A stretch of 20,345 nucleotides of DNA from a virus: positions 1 to 20,345 of IMG/VR virus record IMGVR_UViG_3300042691_016555, one strand, 5' to 3'. Position 1 is the first letter of the stretch. Each line of letters opens with the position of its first letter. Under the pieces are notes generated by a model. That model was not told the DNA's origin, ran no database searches, and saw nothing but the letters and a program-made list of their open reading frames with translations. Of the stretch, positions 8,517-14,723 are shown piece by piece. Made by a program: the position numbers and the translations under genes.

Positions 8517-8715
8517 ACTTTATGAACGTATGAGCATATGTATCTGTATCAAAATATATAATAATCTTGTCTTTCTTTTGCTCATATTCTGAAGCAAAAC
8601 ACTCTACCGCAAGATTTAGTATTTGCTTTTTAGGCATAGAAAATCTGCTGAATATTACTGTAACCGCATAGAACTTTATATCGTCATTATCGTCATCAGG
8701 ATGTTCTGTAAGCAT
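8479..8715 (-). CDS. Small unknown protein on the minus strand
   Basis: 78 residues with a normal amphipathic composition: an acidic N-terminus (EHPDDDNDD), a central KKQILNLAVECFASEY helix, a beta strand KIIIYFDTD and a basic C-terminal tail. No family is recognised. It lies head to tail after the HNH gene, but a strong hairpin terminator is placed only 18 bases upstream of its start, and no RBS is visible. It would therefore need read-through or a promoter overlapping the hairpin. Its 3' end overlaps the NUMOD1-like gene. The coding call rests on composition and on the absence of any alternative gene in this stretch. Confidence 0.5.
   Translation of the reverse strand: MLTEHPDDDNDDIKFYAVTVIFSRFSMPKKQILNLAVECFASEYEQKKDKIIIYFDTDTYAHTFIKFMNDYLKKKKNV
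8508..8528. repeat. 8-bp inverted repeat over the stop codon of the NUMOD1-like gene
   Basis: CGTTCATA and TATGAACG face each other across a five-base loop (AACTT). The plus-strand stop codon TAA lies inside it, and the same bases encode the C-terminus of the minus-strand gene. There is no U-tract, so it is not a typical terminator. It may simply be a short palindrome at the junction of the two convergent genes. Confidence 0.4.
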
Positions 8716-8732
8716 ATTACATAAGTATAAAC

Positions 8733-8762
8733 AAAAAAGCCCACCGAGCAGGTGGGCTTTTT
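8733..8762. terminator. Bidirectional intrinsic terminator
   Basis: A 12-bp perfect stem (AAAAAGCCCACC with GGTGGGCTTTTT) has a five-base loop GAGCA. It carries an A-run on the left and a T-run on the right, so it can end transcription in both directions: plus-strand mRNA from the NUMOD1-like gene and minus-strand mRNA from the HNH gene, whose stop codon is only seven bases away. Confidence 0.85.
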
Positions 8763-8768
8763 ATTACT

Positions 8769-9371
8769 TTACTTTTTCTGTTTTTTTATTTGTCGCAACA
8801 AATGATTTATTTCAAGTGATAATGCTTTCATCTTCTTGGCACTATCTTCTGAGTAATCTGTGTTCATATACATATAATCCAGTTTCATACGATTTATTAC
8901 GCATTTTGTGCGTATCTCATTTTCATCTACCCAGCAATGCTTGTTTCGGTTGCTTTTCTTTTCTACTATCTGGATGTTATAGTATTTGTATGCGAATGGC
9001 TTTAGATGTTTGTTCTCTGGCTTGTTGAACCAACTGGCTGGCACTATATGGTCAATCTCGTGCGTCTTTAGCATTTCCTTGAACTCTACTTCAGTGGTAT
9101 TCATATTCACAAAAAACTGCTCTTTTGTCATACCAAGGCTGCTTACTACCATCGCACTATATTTCCATTGTCCAAGAAGATATGCTCGTAATGCTATACG
9201 CATTCTTGCTTCGCCATACTTTATCGGGTCTTTACGCATCTTGCGTTGATAGTCCCGATTATATTGTTTTACATAATCCTTGTTGTTGCTTCTCCACTTC
9301 TTGATATATGGAGCATAGCGTTTATAGGAGTCCGATAATGTGCCCTCTGGGCGTTCTACGTTGTTTGTCAT
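8769..9371 (-). CDS. HNH homing-type endonuclease
   Basis: 200 residues. The nuclease core is at about residues 110-155: HEIDHIVPASWF supplies the His and the Asp-His pair, and a later YYNIQIVEKKSNRNKH segment supplies the conserved Asn, followed by a final basic/His element. This is the beta-beta-alpha-metal fold of HNH nucleases, which cut DNA with a single divalent cation. The N-terminal part (YKRYAPYIKKWRSNNK, then YVKQYNRDYQRKMRK) is a basic helical region common in phage HNH proteins. It is encoded opposite to the structural genes and is isolated by hairpin terminators at each end, as expected for a free-standing homing endonuclease. No broken host gene or intron boundary is visible around it. 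No clear Shine-Dalgarno precedes the start. Confidence 0.85.
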   Translation of the reverse strand: MTNNVERPEGTLSDSYKRYAPYIKKWRSNNKDYVKQYNRDYQRKMRKDPIKYGEARMRIALRAYLLGQWKYSAMVVSSLGMTKEQFFVNMNTTEVEFKEMLKTHEIDHIVPASWFNKPENKHLKPFAYKYYNIQIVEKKSNRNKHCWVDENEIRTKCVINRMKLDYMYMNTDYSEDSAKKMKALSLEINHLLRQIKKQKK

Positions 9372-9391
9372 ATTTGTTGTATTTTAGGTTA

Positions 9392-9423
9392 TTGACACAT
9401 TCTTTAGTCATTGAGTGTGTCAA
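9392..9423. repeat. Inverted repeat upstream of the HNH gene
   Basis: TTGACACATTC pairs with GAGTGTGTCAA (11 bp with one G-T pair) across a ten-base loop, about 20 bases upstream of the HNH start codon. It has no U-tract. It could be an operator or a 5'-leader hairpin limiting expression of the nuclease. Confidence 0.6.
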
Positions 9424-9436
9424 GAATAAATATGAT

Positions 9437-9474
9437 ACTAAAATCTCAAAATAGTTTTTATATTTGATTTTAGT
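9437..9474. repeat. 9-bp inverted repeat in the HNH/tail tube intergenic region
   Basis: ACTAAAATC and GATTTTAGT are perfect complements separated by 20 AT-rich bases that can add a few inner pairs. It lies between the two neighbouring hairpins. The role is unknown; an operator or a recombination or cleavage site are possibilities. Confidence 0.5.
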
Positions 9475-9481
9475 GAAAAAA

Positions 9482-9510
9482 AGAAGCCCACCGCTATGCA
9501 GTGGGCTTCT
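9482..9510. terminator. Intrinsic terminator, mainly for the minus strand
   Basis: A 10-bp perfect stem AGAAGCCCAC / GTGGGCTTCT with a nine-base loop. The run of seven A's to its left becomes a U-tract when read on the minus strand. On the plus strand the flanking T content (TTCTTCACC) is poorer. It would insulate the HNH gene from antisense transcription coming from the tube gene side, and perhaps weakly stop plus-strand transcripts. Confidence 0.7.
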
Positions 9511-9649
9511 TCACCTTTTATACCTATCTATGACAACAGCCATATATATTGCCTAAAAAACTTGTATTGTCAATGTTTTTGCCAAGACATTAGTTTTTAT
9601 TTTTACCATCATTTTTTTATTTTTCATTATACTTATTAGAAGATAGTAA

Positions 9650-9666
9650 ATCAAATAATCTAAAAA
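9650..9666 (+). repeat. Left arm of a 17-bp inverted repeat bracketing the tail tube gene
   Basis: ATCAAATAATCTAAAAA lies 14 bases before the tube gene start, immediately ahead of its RBS. It is the exact reverse complement of the sequence at 10111-10127. Confidence 0.85.
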
Positions 9667-9667
9667 C

Positions 9668-9672
9668 AAGGA
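9668..9672 (+). promoter_or_regulatory. Ribosome binding site of the tail tube gene
   Basis: AAGGA lies seven bases ahead of the ATG at 9680. It is among the clearest Shine-Dalgarno sites in the window, in keeping with high production of the tube protein. Confidence 0.75.
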
Positions 9673-9679
9673 TAATAAT

Positions 9680-10105
9680 ATGCCATCGCCAGCAATCTAT
9701 AGCAAAACAACACTCGCAGTAGCAACCAGTTCTGCTGGAGTACCAACACTAATCTCAGGTGTCACCAACGTTGGTGGTCCTAACTTTACCCGTCCTGAAA
9801 TTGATATTACCACGATGGAAAGCGTTGCCAAGGAATACAAGCCAGCAGCACTAACCGATACTGGTATATTGACCTTCGGCCTACAATATAATCCAGCAAA
9901 CGCTGTGCACGCTTATATCGTATCTCAGTCCGCCAACAATACACCGGGCAACGACATCTTCAAGATTACCTTTAGTGATGCGACTGACTGGAACTTCACT
10001 GGTTCCTTTACTGAGTTCAGCATTACTGCTGATGACCCATCCCAAGGCATCTTGACCGCAAACGTCTCGGTTCGCCTATCTGGAGCAGTCAATTTCAACC
10101 CATAA
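9680..10105 (+). CDS. Major tail tube protein
   Basis: 141 residues. The pattern is that of small siphovirus tail tube proteins (lambda gpV N-domain / TP901-1 type). It has an early beta strand around LISGVTNVGGPNF and the key IDITTMESVAKEY element (the usual E-I-x-x-T-x-x-x-x-x-x-K-E). This is followed by LTDTGILTFGLQYNP, FKITFSDATDWNF and FTGSFTEFSITADD strands, and a closing SVRLSGAVNF strand. Hexameric rings of this protein stack around the tape measure. Codon choice differs from neighbouring genes, with more ACC, GTC, TTC, GAC and CGC, as expected for a very highly expressed gene. It has its own RBS and terminator, so it is probably a monocistronic or strongly boosted unit. The chaperone and tape measure genes downstream support the call. 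Confidence 0.85.
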   Translation: MPSPAIYSKTTLAVATSSAGVPTLISGVTNVGGPNFTRPEIDITTMESVAKEYKPAALTDTGILTFGLQYNPANAVHAYIVSQSANNTPGNDIFKITFSDATDWNFTGSFTEFSITADDPSQGILTANVSVRLSGAVNFNP

Positions 10106-10110
10106 TCACT

Positions 10111-10127
10111 TTTTTAGATTATTTGAT
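10111..10127 (-). repeat. Right arm of the 17-bp inverted repeat bracketing the tail tube gene
   Basis: TTTTTAGATTATTTGAT begins five bases after the tube gene stop codon and runs directly into the terminator hairpin. It is the exact reverse complement of 9650-9666. Confidence 0.85.
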
Positions 10128-10154
10128 AAAAGCCCCGATTATGTCGGGGCTTTT
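10128..10154 (+). terminator. Intrinsic terminator of the tail tube gene
   Basis: AAAAGCCCCGA pairs with TCGGGGCTTTT (11 bp) around a TTATG loop and is followed by further T's. It is a strong rho-independent terminator, able to act in both directions because of the A-run at left. It sits 22 bases after the tube gene stop. Confidence 0.9.
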
Positions 10155-10215
10155 TATTATACAAATCTAAGGCTAAAATATCTTTTTTATTTTACATCAT
10201 TATATATATTGTTAT

Positions 10216-10455
10216 ATGAGTTTTACAGGTAAAAAGCATAGCGAGGAGACCAAACGCAAGATAAGTTTGTCGCGTAAGAAATATACTGGCAAAAATCATC
10301 CAAGATATGGTGCTGAATGGACTGATGAGCAGCGAGCCAAATATATACTAACTATGCATCATATTCGCCAAGAAGAAAATCGTATAAAGATGTTTCTGAT
10401 AAAATATGATGGTTTATACCGCAAATTTCAGGATGAACAAAAAAAGAAAGAATAA
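10216..10455 (+). CDS. Small NUMOD3-type DNA-binding protein
   Basis: 79 residues. The N-terminus, FTGKKHSEETKRKISLSRK, matches the NUMOD3 motif (G-K-x-H-S-E-E-T-K-x-K-I-S) found in the DNA-binding region of GIY-YIG and HNH homing endonucleases. A second partial copy (TGKNHPRYGAEWTDEQR) follows. No catalytic domain is present in the frame or upstream, so it is either a remnant of a homing endonuclease or an independent minor-groove DNA-binding protein. It lies between the tube gene terminator and the tail chaperones; the next gene starts four bases after its stop, so it is part of their operon and perhaps just carried along. Confidence 0.75.
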   Translation: MSFTGKKHSEETKRKISLSRKKYTGKNHPRYGAEWTDEQRAKYILTMHHIRQEENRIKMFLIKYDGLYRKFQDEQKKKE

Positions 10456-10458
10456 ATT

Positions 10459-10683
10459 ATGTTTGATAAAATAAGCCTAAAGTCAATGTGCCATTATGAA
10501 AAACTAACTGGCAAAAACGCAATGGAACTATTCCAAAAAGAAGGCAAGTCCGCAACAGATTTGCGTGATATTGTATTCCTGCTGAAATATACCAAGGATA
10601 CTACAGCCACGTTTGATACTATTGAGAATATGTCTGCTGAAGAGTTCCAAGCAACTCTTAGCACCATAGGCGATGAAAAGTAA
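10459..10683 (+). CDS. Tail assembly chaperone, upstream partner (G-like)
   Basis: 74 residues. The segment KSATDLRDIVFLLKYTKD resembles the helix-rich core of siphovirus tail assembly chaperones (D-L-R-D-hydrophobic-x-x-L). Its place between the tube and tape measure genes, overlapping a second small gene out of frame, is the standard arrangement of the G/GT pair. Such proteins coat the tape measure and recruit tube subunits during assembly and are not in the finished virion. The last 11 bases overlap the next start; a frameshift fusion may also be made. Position is the strongest evidence. Confidence 0.7.
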   Translation: MFDKISLKSMCHYEKLTGKNAMELFQKEGKSATDLRDIVFLLKYTKDTTATFDTIENMSAEEFQATLSTIGDEK

Positions 10684-10996
10684 TATAAGTGCCCACGATA
10701 TTGTCGCATTTGCCATAGTAGAACTAAATGTGCCAATATCATTGGATGTCTTATATTCAATGAGTCCAAACGATAAACTTTACAAGGCTCTTATTGAGGC
10801 TTGGAAAGCAAAGGAAAAAAGGGCAGACGCCAGAACTGCCCTTTTATGTGCTGTTATGGCAAACTGTATGGGTAGTGGTAAAAAGAAGTATGAGCCAAGT
10901 GATTTTATGCCAAAAGAACCCAAGAGTATTCAAGACAAAGAGGCAGCAATAAAATCAAACTTTATGGCGTATATGGCACAGCGTAAAGGTAAATAA
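10673..10996 (+). CDS. Tail assembly chaperone, downstream partner (T-like)
   Basis: 107 residues. The segment RADARTALLCAVMANCMGSG, then KKKYEPSDFMPKEPK, has the layout of the second tail chaperone of many siphoviruses: an alanine-rich helix with A-N, a basic loop, then a D-F-x-P motif. The ATG lies inside the end of the preceding gene (ATGAAAAGTAA) in the +1 (equivalently -2) frame. Translation could restart there by coupling. A frameshift would have to happen in a window of only about 14 bases, because a stop codon in this frame lies at 10667-10669. With its partner it likely escorts the tape measure protein. Confidence 0.7.
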   Translation: MKSNISAHDIVAFAIVELNVPISLDVLYSMSPNDKLYKALIEAWKAKEKRADARTALLCAVMANCMGSGKKKYEPSDFMPKEPKSIQDKEAAIKSNFMAYMAQRKGK

Positions 10997-11007
10997 GTTT
11001 TTTATTC

Positions 11008-11027
11008 TATACTTATATAAAAGTATA
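11008..11027. repeat. Small AT-rich inverted repeat ahead of the tape measure gene
   Basis: TATACTT and AAGTATA face each other over six bases, 10 bases before the tape measure ATG. The hairpin is too weak for a terminator. The spacer before this start lacks a Shine-Dalgarno, so the element could affect start-site accessibility. Confidence 0.3.
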
Positions 11028-11036
11028 TTATAACAT

Positions 11037-13514
11037 ATGGCCACCCTAAGTACAGTAGCAGTTGATTTTATCGCCAATGTATCCAAATACATTTCTGGAT
11101 TGACGCGGATGAAGGAAGAGAACAAGAAGTTCTCTTCTGATACAAAGAAGGAATTCTCCAAAGCAAAAGGTGGCATAGATGATTTTTCTAATGGATTAGG
11201 TGGTGGGCTAAAAGGACTGCGACTATTCGGTGCTGCATTAGGAGGTATTGGACTGGCAAGTTTTGCCAGAGATGTGCTAAATACGGCGGAAAAAATAGGA
11301 GATTTATCCGACCAACTTAGCATAAGTGGTGTAAGTTTGCAGAAGTTACAAGGTATTTTTGCCAAAAGTGGTGCCAGTGTAGATGATGTAGTTGCTTCAA
11401 TATCAAAGTTAGAAAAAAGTGCTGTAGAAGCGGCAGAAGGAAATAAATCATTAGAACAATCATTTGCCAGATTAGGAATAAATGCTGATAGTTTCAATAA
11501 ACTGAACGCAGATGATAAAGTAGTAGCATTTGCAAAGGCTCTACAAACAATAAAAGACCCTGCTGAAAAAGCATCTTTGGCTCAAGAAATATTAGGAAAA
11601 AGTTCCAGAAAAGTATTACAAGGTTTCAAGGACATAGCAGAAAGTGGTGATATAAATAAGGCTGCAAAAGAGGTAGTTACATTTAGCGATGAAGCAGGAG
11701 CAGCAGTATCAGAATTTGCTGATAACGCAAAATTGGCTTTTGCAAACTTCAACGCGATTGTTATTGAACTGATTGGAAACTTGTTGATTTCCCAAAAAGA
11801 ACTAAAAAAACTACAAGATACAAAAGGACCGGCTGGAATTCCTACAACCGCTGGTGCATTTTTAGGGCAAGGTGGTTTTGGAACAACCAGCAATGTAGCA
11901 GCAGCAGTTGAACAAGCAAGAGGGGCATTTGATAAAACAGATTTACAACTTGCCAGAGAAGAACAAGCATTGTTGCGTGACCGAGCGAAGCAAGATAGAG
12001 AAAGAGCAGCAGCACTGGAACTGCAAGCAGAAGCATTTAGAAAAGTAAGAGATAGTATTCTTGCCACTATTGACCCTGTGGCAAGGTATTCCTCGGAAGT
12101 AGATAAAATAAATGAAGTAGTAAAGAAAAATAAGTTGAGTGAAGAAGATAGGCTCAAACTTATTGCTGGCATTTCACAGGCTTATATATTTGCAGTTGAC
12201 CCGGTCAAAAAATATGCCGCAGAAGTAGCAAAGATAAAAGCGGATAAAGGTTTATCCGAAAAACAAAAGGCTGATAATATAAAACTTCTTGGTGCTGCAT
12301 ATGATGATGCTATTGACCCAGCAAACAGATATAAGAAAATCTTAGAAGATTTGGATGCTCTTGTTGCCAATGGTATAAGAACAGACCAAGAAAGAAGAAC
12401 AGTAATAGATAGTTTAGGTAGTTCATATAGAGCATTATATGACCCGGCAGAAAAATACTTGAAACTACAAAGAGATTTGATTGCTTTACCAAGAGGGTCA
12501 AATGTCAATATATTGGATGTTTTACGCAATAGCAATAAAGAGGTTAGAGATATATTGAGACCATTGGCAGAGTTGGATGACAAACTAAAAGAGTCCAATG
12601 CATATTTTGAGGCATTAGCAAAAACTGAAGTTGCTGTAAGGCAAGAGATATTAGACAACTTTATAAAATCAGGCACATTGACTCAAGGAAGGCTTGAGTT
12701 ATTACAGCAGGAAGTAGATGCAATACGAGCCAAGTATCAGGCAGAGGCAACATTTGCTCAACTAAGTATCAAACAACAAAAGGATGCGATATATCAAAGA
12801 GAACTTGCTATAGCACTAAACGACAAGCAACTTCTTGGTGAAGCACAATATACAGAAGAACTTGTTAGAATAAACAAACTTCTTGCCGCATCCAGAGAGT
12901 CGGAAAAAGGTGCGATGAGATTGGCTCTTACAGACCAGCAGAAAAGGATAATGCTTACTCAGGCAGAAGCAAAAGTATTCTTGACCAGAAATGAAACAAT
13001 AGCACAAGGCTTCCAGTATATGTCAGATTTTGCTGACCAGTTCAGCAGAGCAATAGTAGAAGGACAAAACTTTAGTGATGCTCTAAAAAATGTGTTCAAG
13101 AGTATTCTAAAAGATATTACTGTATTGATACTACGCACAGCAATACTAAGAGGTCTTATGGCAGCAATAGGCTTTATAAATCCAGTTGCTGGTGCCGCAT
13201 TTGGAACAATGGTAGGATTACCGCCCGGCAGAGCAAGTGGTGGTCCAGTTATGGCAGGTATGCCATATACCGTAGGAGAACAAGGACCAGAAATGTTTGT
13301 TCCAAGAGAAAATGGATATATCGTTCCTAATGATATGATGCCGGGTGAGTCAATGAATGTAACGCAGAACATATATATAGAAACTGGTGTATCACAAACC
13401 GTAAGAGCAGAAATGGTGTCGTTGCTGCCAAAGTTCAGACAAGAAGCAATCGCATCTGTATTGGATGCCAAACTGCGTGGCGGTTCATATGCCAAAGGAT
13501 TAGTAGCAGCCTAA
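11037..13514 (+). CDS. Tape measure protein
   Basis: 825 residues, by length and composition a lambda-H-type tape measure: long, helical, alanine- and lysine-rich. An N-terminal hydrophobic segment (LRLFGAALGGIGLASFA, near 60-77) is followed by GDLSDQLSISGVSLQKLQGI, a block common in the family. A hydrophobic C-terminal segment lies around 697-735. The C-terminus has the characteristic GRASGGPVMAG, YTVGEQGPEMFVP and later NVTQNIYIETG motifs. Four degenerate repeats lie at residues 346-480. It fixes tail length and is ejected at infection; at about 0.15 nm per residue it predicts a tail near 120-125 nm. No lytic peptidase or transglycosylase domain is apparent. It has no Shine-Dalgarno and the same CATATG start context as several other genes here. 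Confidence 0.92.
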   Translation: MATLSTVAVDFIANVSKYISGLTRMKEENKKFSSDTKKEFSKAKGGIDDFSNGLGGGLKGLRLFGAALGGIGLASFARDVLNTAEKIGDLSDQLSISGVSLQKLQGIFAKSGASVDDVVASISKLEKSAVEAAEGNKSLEQSFARLGINADSFNKLNADDKVVAFAKALQTIKDPAEKASLAQEILGKSSRKVLQGFKDIAESGDINKAAKEVVTFSDEAGAAVSEFADNAKLAFANFNAIVIELIGNLLISQKELKKLQDTKGPAGIPTTAGAFLGQGGFGTTSNVAAAVEQARGAFDKTDLQLAREEQALLRDRAKQDRERAAALELQAEAFRKVRDSILATIDPVARYSSEVDKINEVVKKNKLSEEDRLKLIAGISQAYIFAVDPVKKYAAEVAKIKADKGLSEKQKADNIKLLGAAYDDAIDPANRYKKILEDLDALVANGIRTDQERRTVIDSLGSSYRALYDPAEKYLKLQRDLIALPRGSNVNILDVLRNSNKEVRDILRPLAELDDKLKESNAYFEALAKTEVAVRQEILDNFIKSGTLTQGRLELLQQEVDAIRAKYQAEATFAQLSIKQQKDAIYQRELAIALNDKQLLGEAQYTEELVRINKLLAASRESEKGAMRLALTDQQKRIMLTQAEAKVFLTRNETIAQGFQYMSDFADQFSRAIVEGQNFSDALKNVFKSILKDITVLILRTAILRGLMAAIGFINPVAGAAFGTMVGLPPGRASGGPVMAGMPYTVGEQGPEMFVPRENGYIVPNDMMPGESMNVTQNIYIETGVSQTVRAEMVSLLPKFRQEAIASVLDAKLRGGSYAKGLVAA
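12072..12480 (+). repeat. Four 39-42-residue repeats within the tape measure
   Basis: D-P-x-x-(R/K)-Y motifs begin at bases 12072, 12198, 12315 and 12441 (residues 346, 388, 427 and 469): DPVARY, DPVKKY, DPANRY, DPAEKY. Each of the first three is followed by a helix (E/K-V-x-K-I or K-I-L-E-D-L), a short loop and a second helix ending in G-x-(A/S)-Y or similar. Spacing is 42, 39 and 42 residues. Confidence 0.8.
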
Positions 13515-13527
13515 AATACAAAATCAT

Positions 13528-14082
13528 ATGCCAACATATCCCATCAATTATCCAACAAATAGTAGGCTACAGCCAAGAAATATAGAATTTACTAGTCGTA
13601 CATTGACCACAAGATTTCAGTCGCCATTTACTGGCAAGACACAGATATATCGTTATGGTGGTCAATGGTGGGAACTAAATGTAACATTGGCTCCATTATT
13701 CCAAAGTGATGCTGAAGAACTAACTGGGTTCTTGAATGCTTTGACTGGGGCAGGAGACCAGTTTGGAACATTTTATTTTCCATTGCCGAGCAAGTTTCTT
13801 ATATCATCTACGGTTAGTATAACAACTACATCAACAGGCAATGATTTTACTGTAAGCAGTGGAACCGTACAAGTAGGCAAGTTTGGTTATGACAGCACAA
13901 GCAACAGGCTGGTACAATTTACAACTGCGACATCATTGTTTCCTAAACTAAATCCAAGCACAGCATATAGCATCAATACAACATCAAAAGCAAAAATGCG
14001 ACTAGTCAATAGTGATATAACATATACTGTTGATGAGTTTATGCTGACTAACGTAACAATACCAATGATTGAAGCAATATGA
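13528..14082 (+). CDS. Distal-tail/hub-type minor tail protein
   Basis: 184 residues. The segment FQSPFTGKTQIYRYGGQWWE followed by a strand, a helix ADAEELTGFLNAL-like region and FGTFYFPLP is the core of a minor tail protein family found directly after tape measure genes and before DUF2163-type hub genes. An insert of about 65 beta-rich, Thr/Ser-rich residues (90-155) precedes the final MLTNVTIPMIEAI strand. Position equals that of the distal tail protein slot in lambda-like phages and gene transfer agents. It likely forms a ring between the tube and hub. The stop overlaps the next start (ATGA). Confidence 0.75.
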   Translation: MPTYPINYPTNSRLQPRNIEFTSRTLTTRFQSPFTGKTQIYRYGGQWWELNVTLAPLFQSDAEELTGFLNALTGAGDQFGTFYFPLPSKFLISSTVSITTTSTGNDFTVSSGTVQVGKFGYDSTSNRLVQFTTATSLFPKLNPSTAYSINTTSKAKMRLVNSDITYTVDEFMLTNVTIPMIEAI

Positions 14083-14723
14083 GCAGAAGCGGAATATCAT
14101 CAACATATGTTAGTAGTTCTGTAACGCTTATTCAGCCATATTTGGCTGCGTATATGGATTTTAGCGGCAGTGCTGTTAGATTATGGACTGGTACATATTC
14201 ACAGAGTTTCAATGATGATTTTGGCAATGGAACATATATTGGTGTAGGAACTCTTGGCACAATATCTACCGTTACAGAAGCAACTGAAGTAGCAGCCAAA
14301 GGAATGGACCTTACACTTAGCGGAATACCTACAGAATATGTAAGCCTTGCTCTTAGCAACAACTATAGAGGTCGTGAAGTAGCAGTATATCTTATTTTAT
14401 ACAATACTGGTATGACTGCGTATGAACAAGTAACATTGTTCCGTGGCAGAATGGACCAGATGACTATTCAAGAGTCCAAGGATTTGAGCAGCATTGTTAT
14501 AAAATGCGAAAATAGGCTCATTGACTTGAATAGACAAAAGGATATAAGATATACCGACGAAGCACAGCAAATCATATCACCGGGCGATAAAGGACTTGAG
14601 TTTGTAAGTTCTATGGCAGACAAAAGCATTTACTGGGGCACAAGTGCTCCGGGTAGTTCAGCCAATACTGGCGGCGGCGAAAATGGTGAAGGTGGCGACG
14701 GCACAAACATAGGAGGTAGTTGA
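14079..14723 (+). CDS. Tail hub protein (DUF2163-like)
   Basis: 214 residues. Recognisable family blocks in order: YLAAYMDFSGSAVRLWTG, a YIGVGTLGTISTVTEATE strand pair, MDLTLSGIPTEYVSLAL, GREVAVYLILYNT, then LFRGRMDQMTIQESKD, ENRLIDLNRQKDIRYTDEAQ and PGDKGLEFVSSMADK with a final YWG. These are seen in phage and gene transfer agent hub proteins upstream of cell-wall peptidase genes. It is predicted to form the central ring of the tail tip. A glycine-rich flexible tail of some 25 residues closes the protein. It is coupled to both neighbours by ATGA- and TGATG-type overlaps. Confidence 0.85.
   Translation: MSRSGISSTYVSSSVTLIQPYLAAYMDFSGSAVRLWTGTYSQSFNDDFGNGTYIGVGTLGTISTVTEATEVAAKGMDLTLSGIPTEYVSLALSNNYRGREVAVYLILYNTGMTAYEQVTLFRGRMDQMTIQESKDLSSIVIKCENRLIDLNRQKDIRYTDEAQQIISPGDKGLEFVSSMADKSIYWGTSAPGSSANTGGGENGEGGDGTNIGGS
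14711..14716 (+). promoter_or_regulatory. Strong RBS that fixes the start of the DUF6950-like gene
   Basis: AGGAGG is six bases ahead of the ATG at 14723 (spacing measured to the A). It favours this ATG over the in-frame TTG at 14720. Confidence 0.8.

Larger units (their letters stand above)
9372..9679. other. 308-base intergenic region rich in inverted repeats
   Basis: This gap separates the divergent HNH gene and the tail tube gene. It holds three successive inverted repeats (9392-9423, 9437-9474, 9482-9510), then an AT-rich stretch with a possible -10 hexamer TATACT at 9628-9633 but no good -35 box at the normal distance. It ends with one arm of a 17-bp inverted repeat (9650-9666) and the tube gene's RBS. 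Promoters for both divergent genes are expected here, but none can be named with confidence. No additional coding frame is convincing. Confidence 0.6.

Noticed and set aside
9425-9432. T4-type late promoter-like sequence AATAAATA
   Set aside because: A single short AT-rich match in an AT-rich gap, about 250 bases from the tube gene, with no repeated use before other genes.
7746-10455. A group I intron or intein hosting the HNH gene
   Set aside because: No interrupted gene flanks the HNH frame: the NUMOD1-like and tube genes are complete. The HNH gene is on the opposite strand and is bounded by terminators.
11582-12172. Long minus-strand frames opposite the tape measure (also 12182-12676 and 12959-13495)
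   Set aside because: The tape measure on the plus strand is unmistakable. The antisense products are Ser/Ala/Leu-rich mirror images of a Lys/Ala-rich gene with no RBS.
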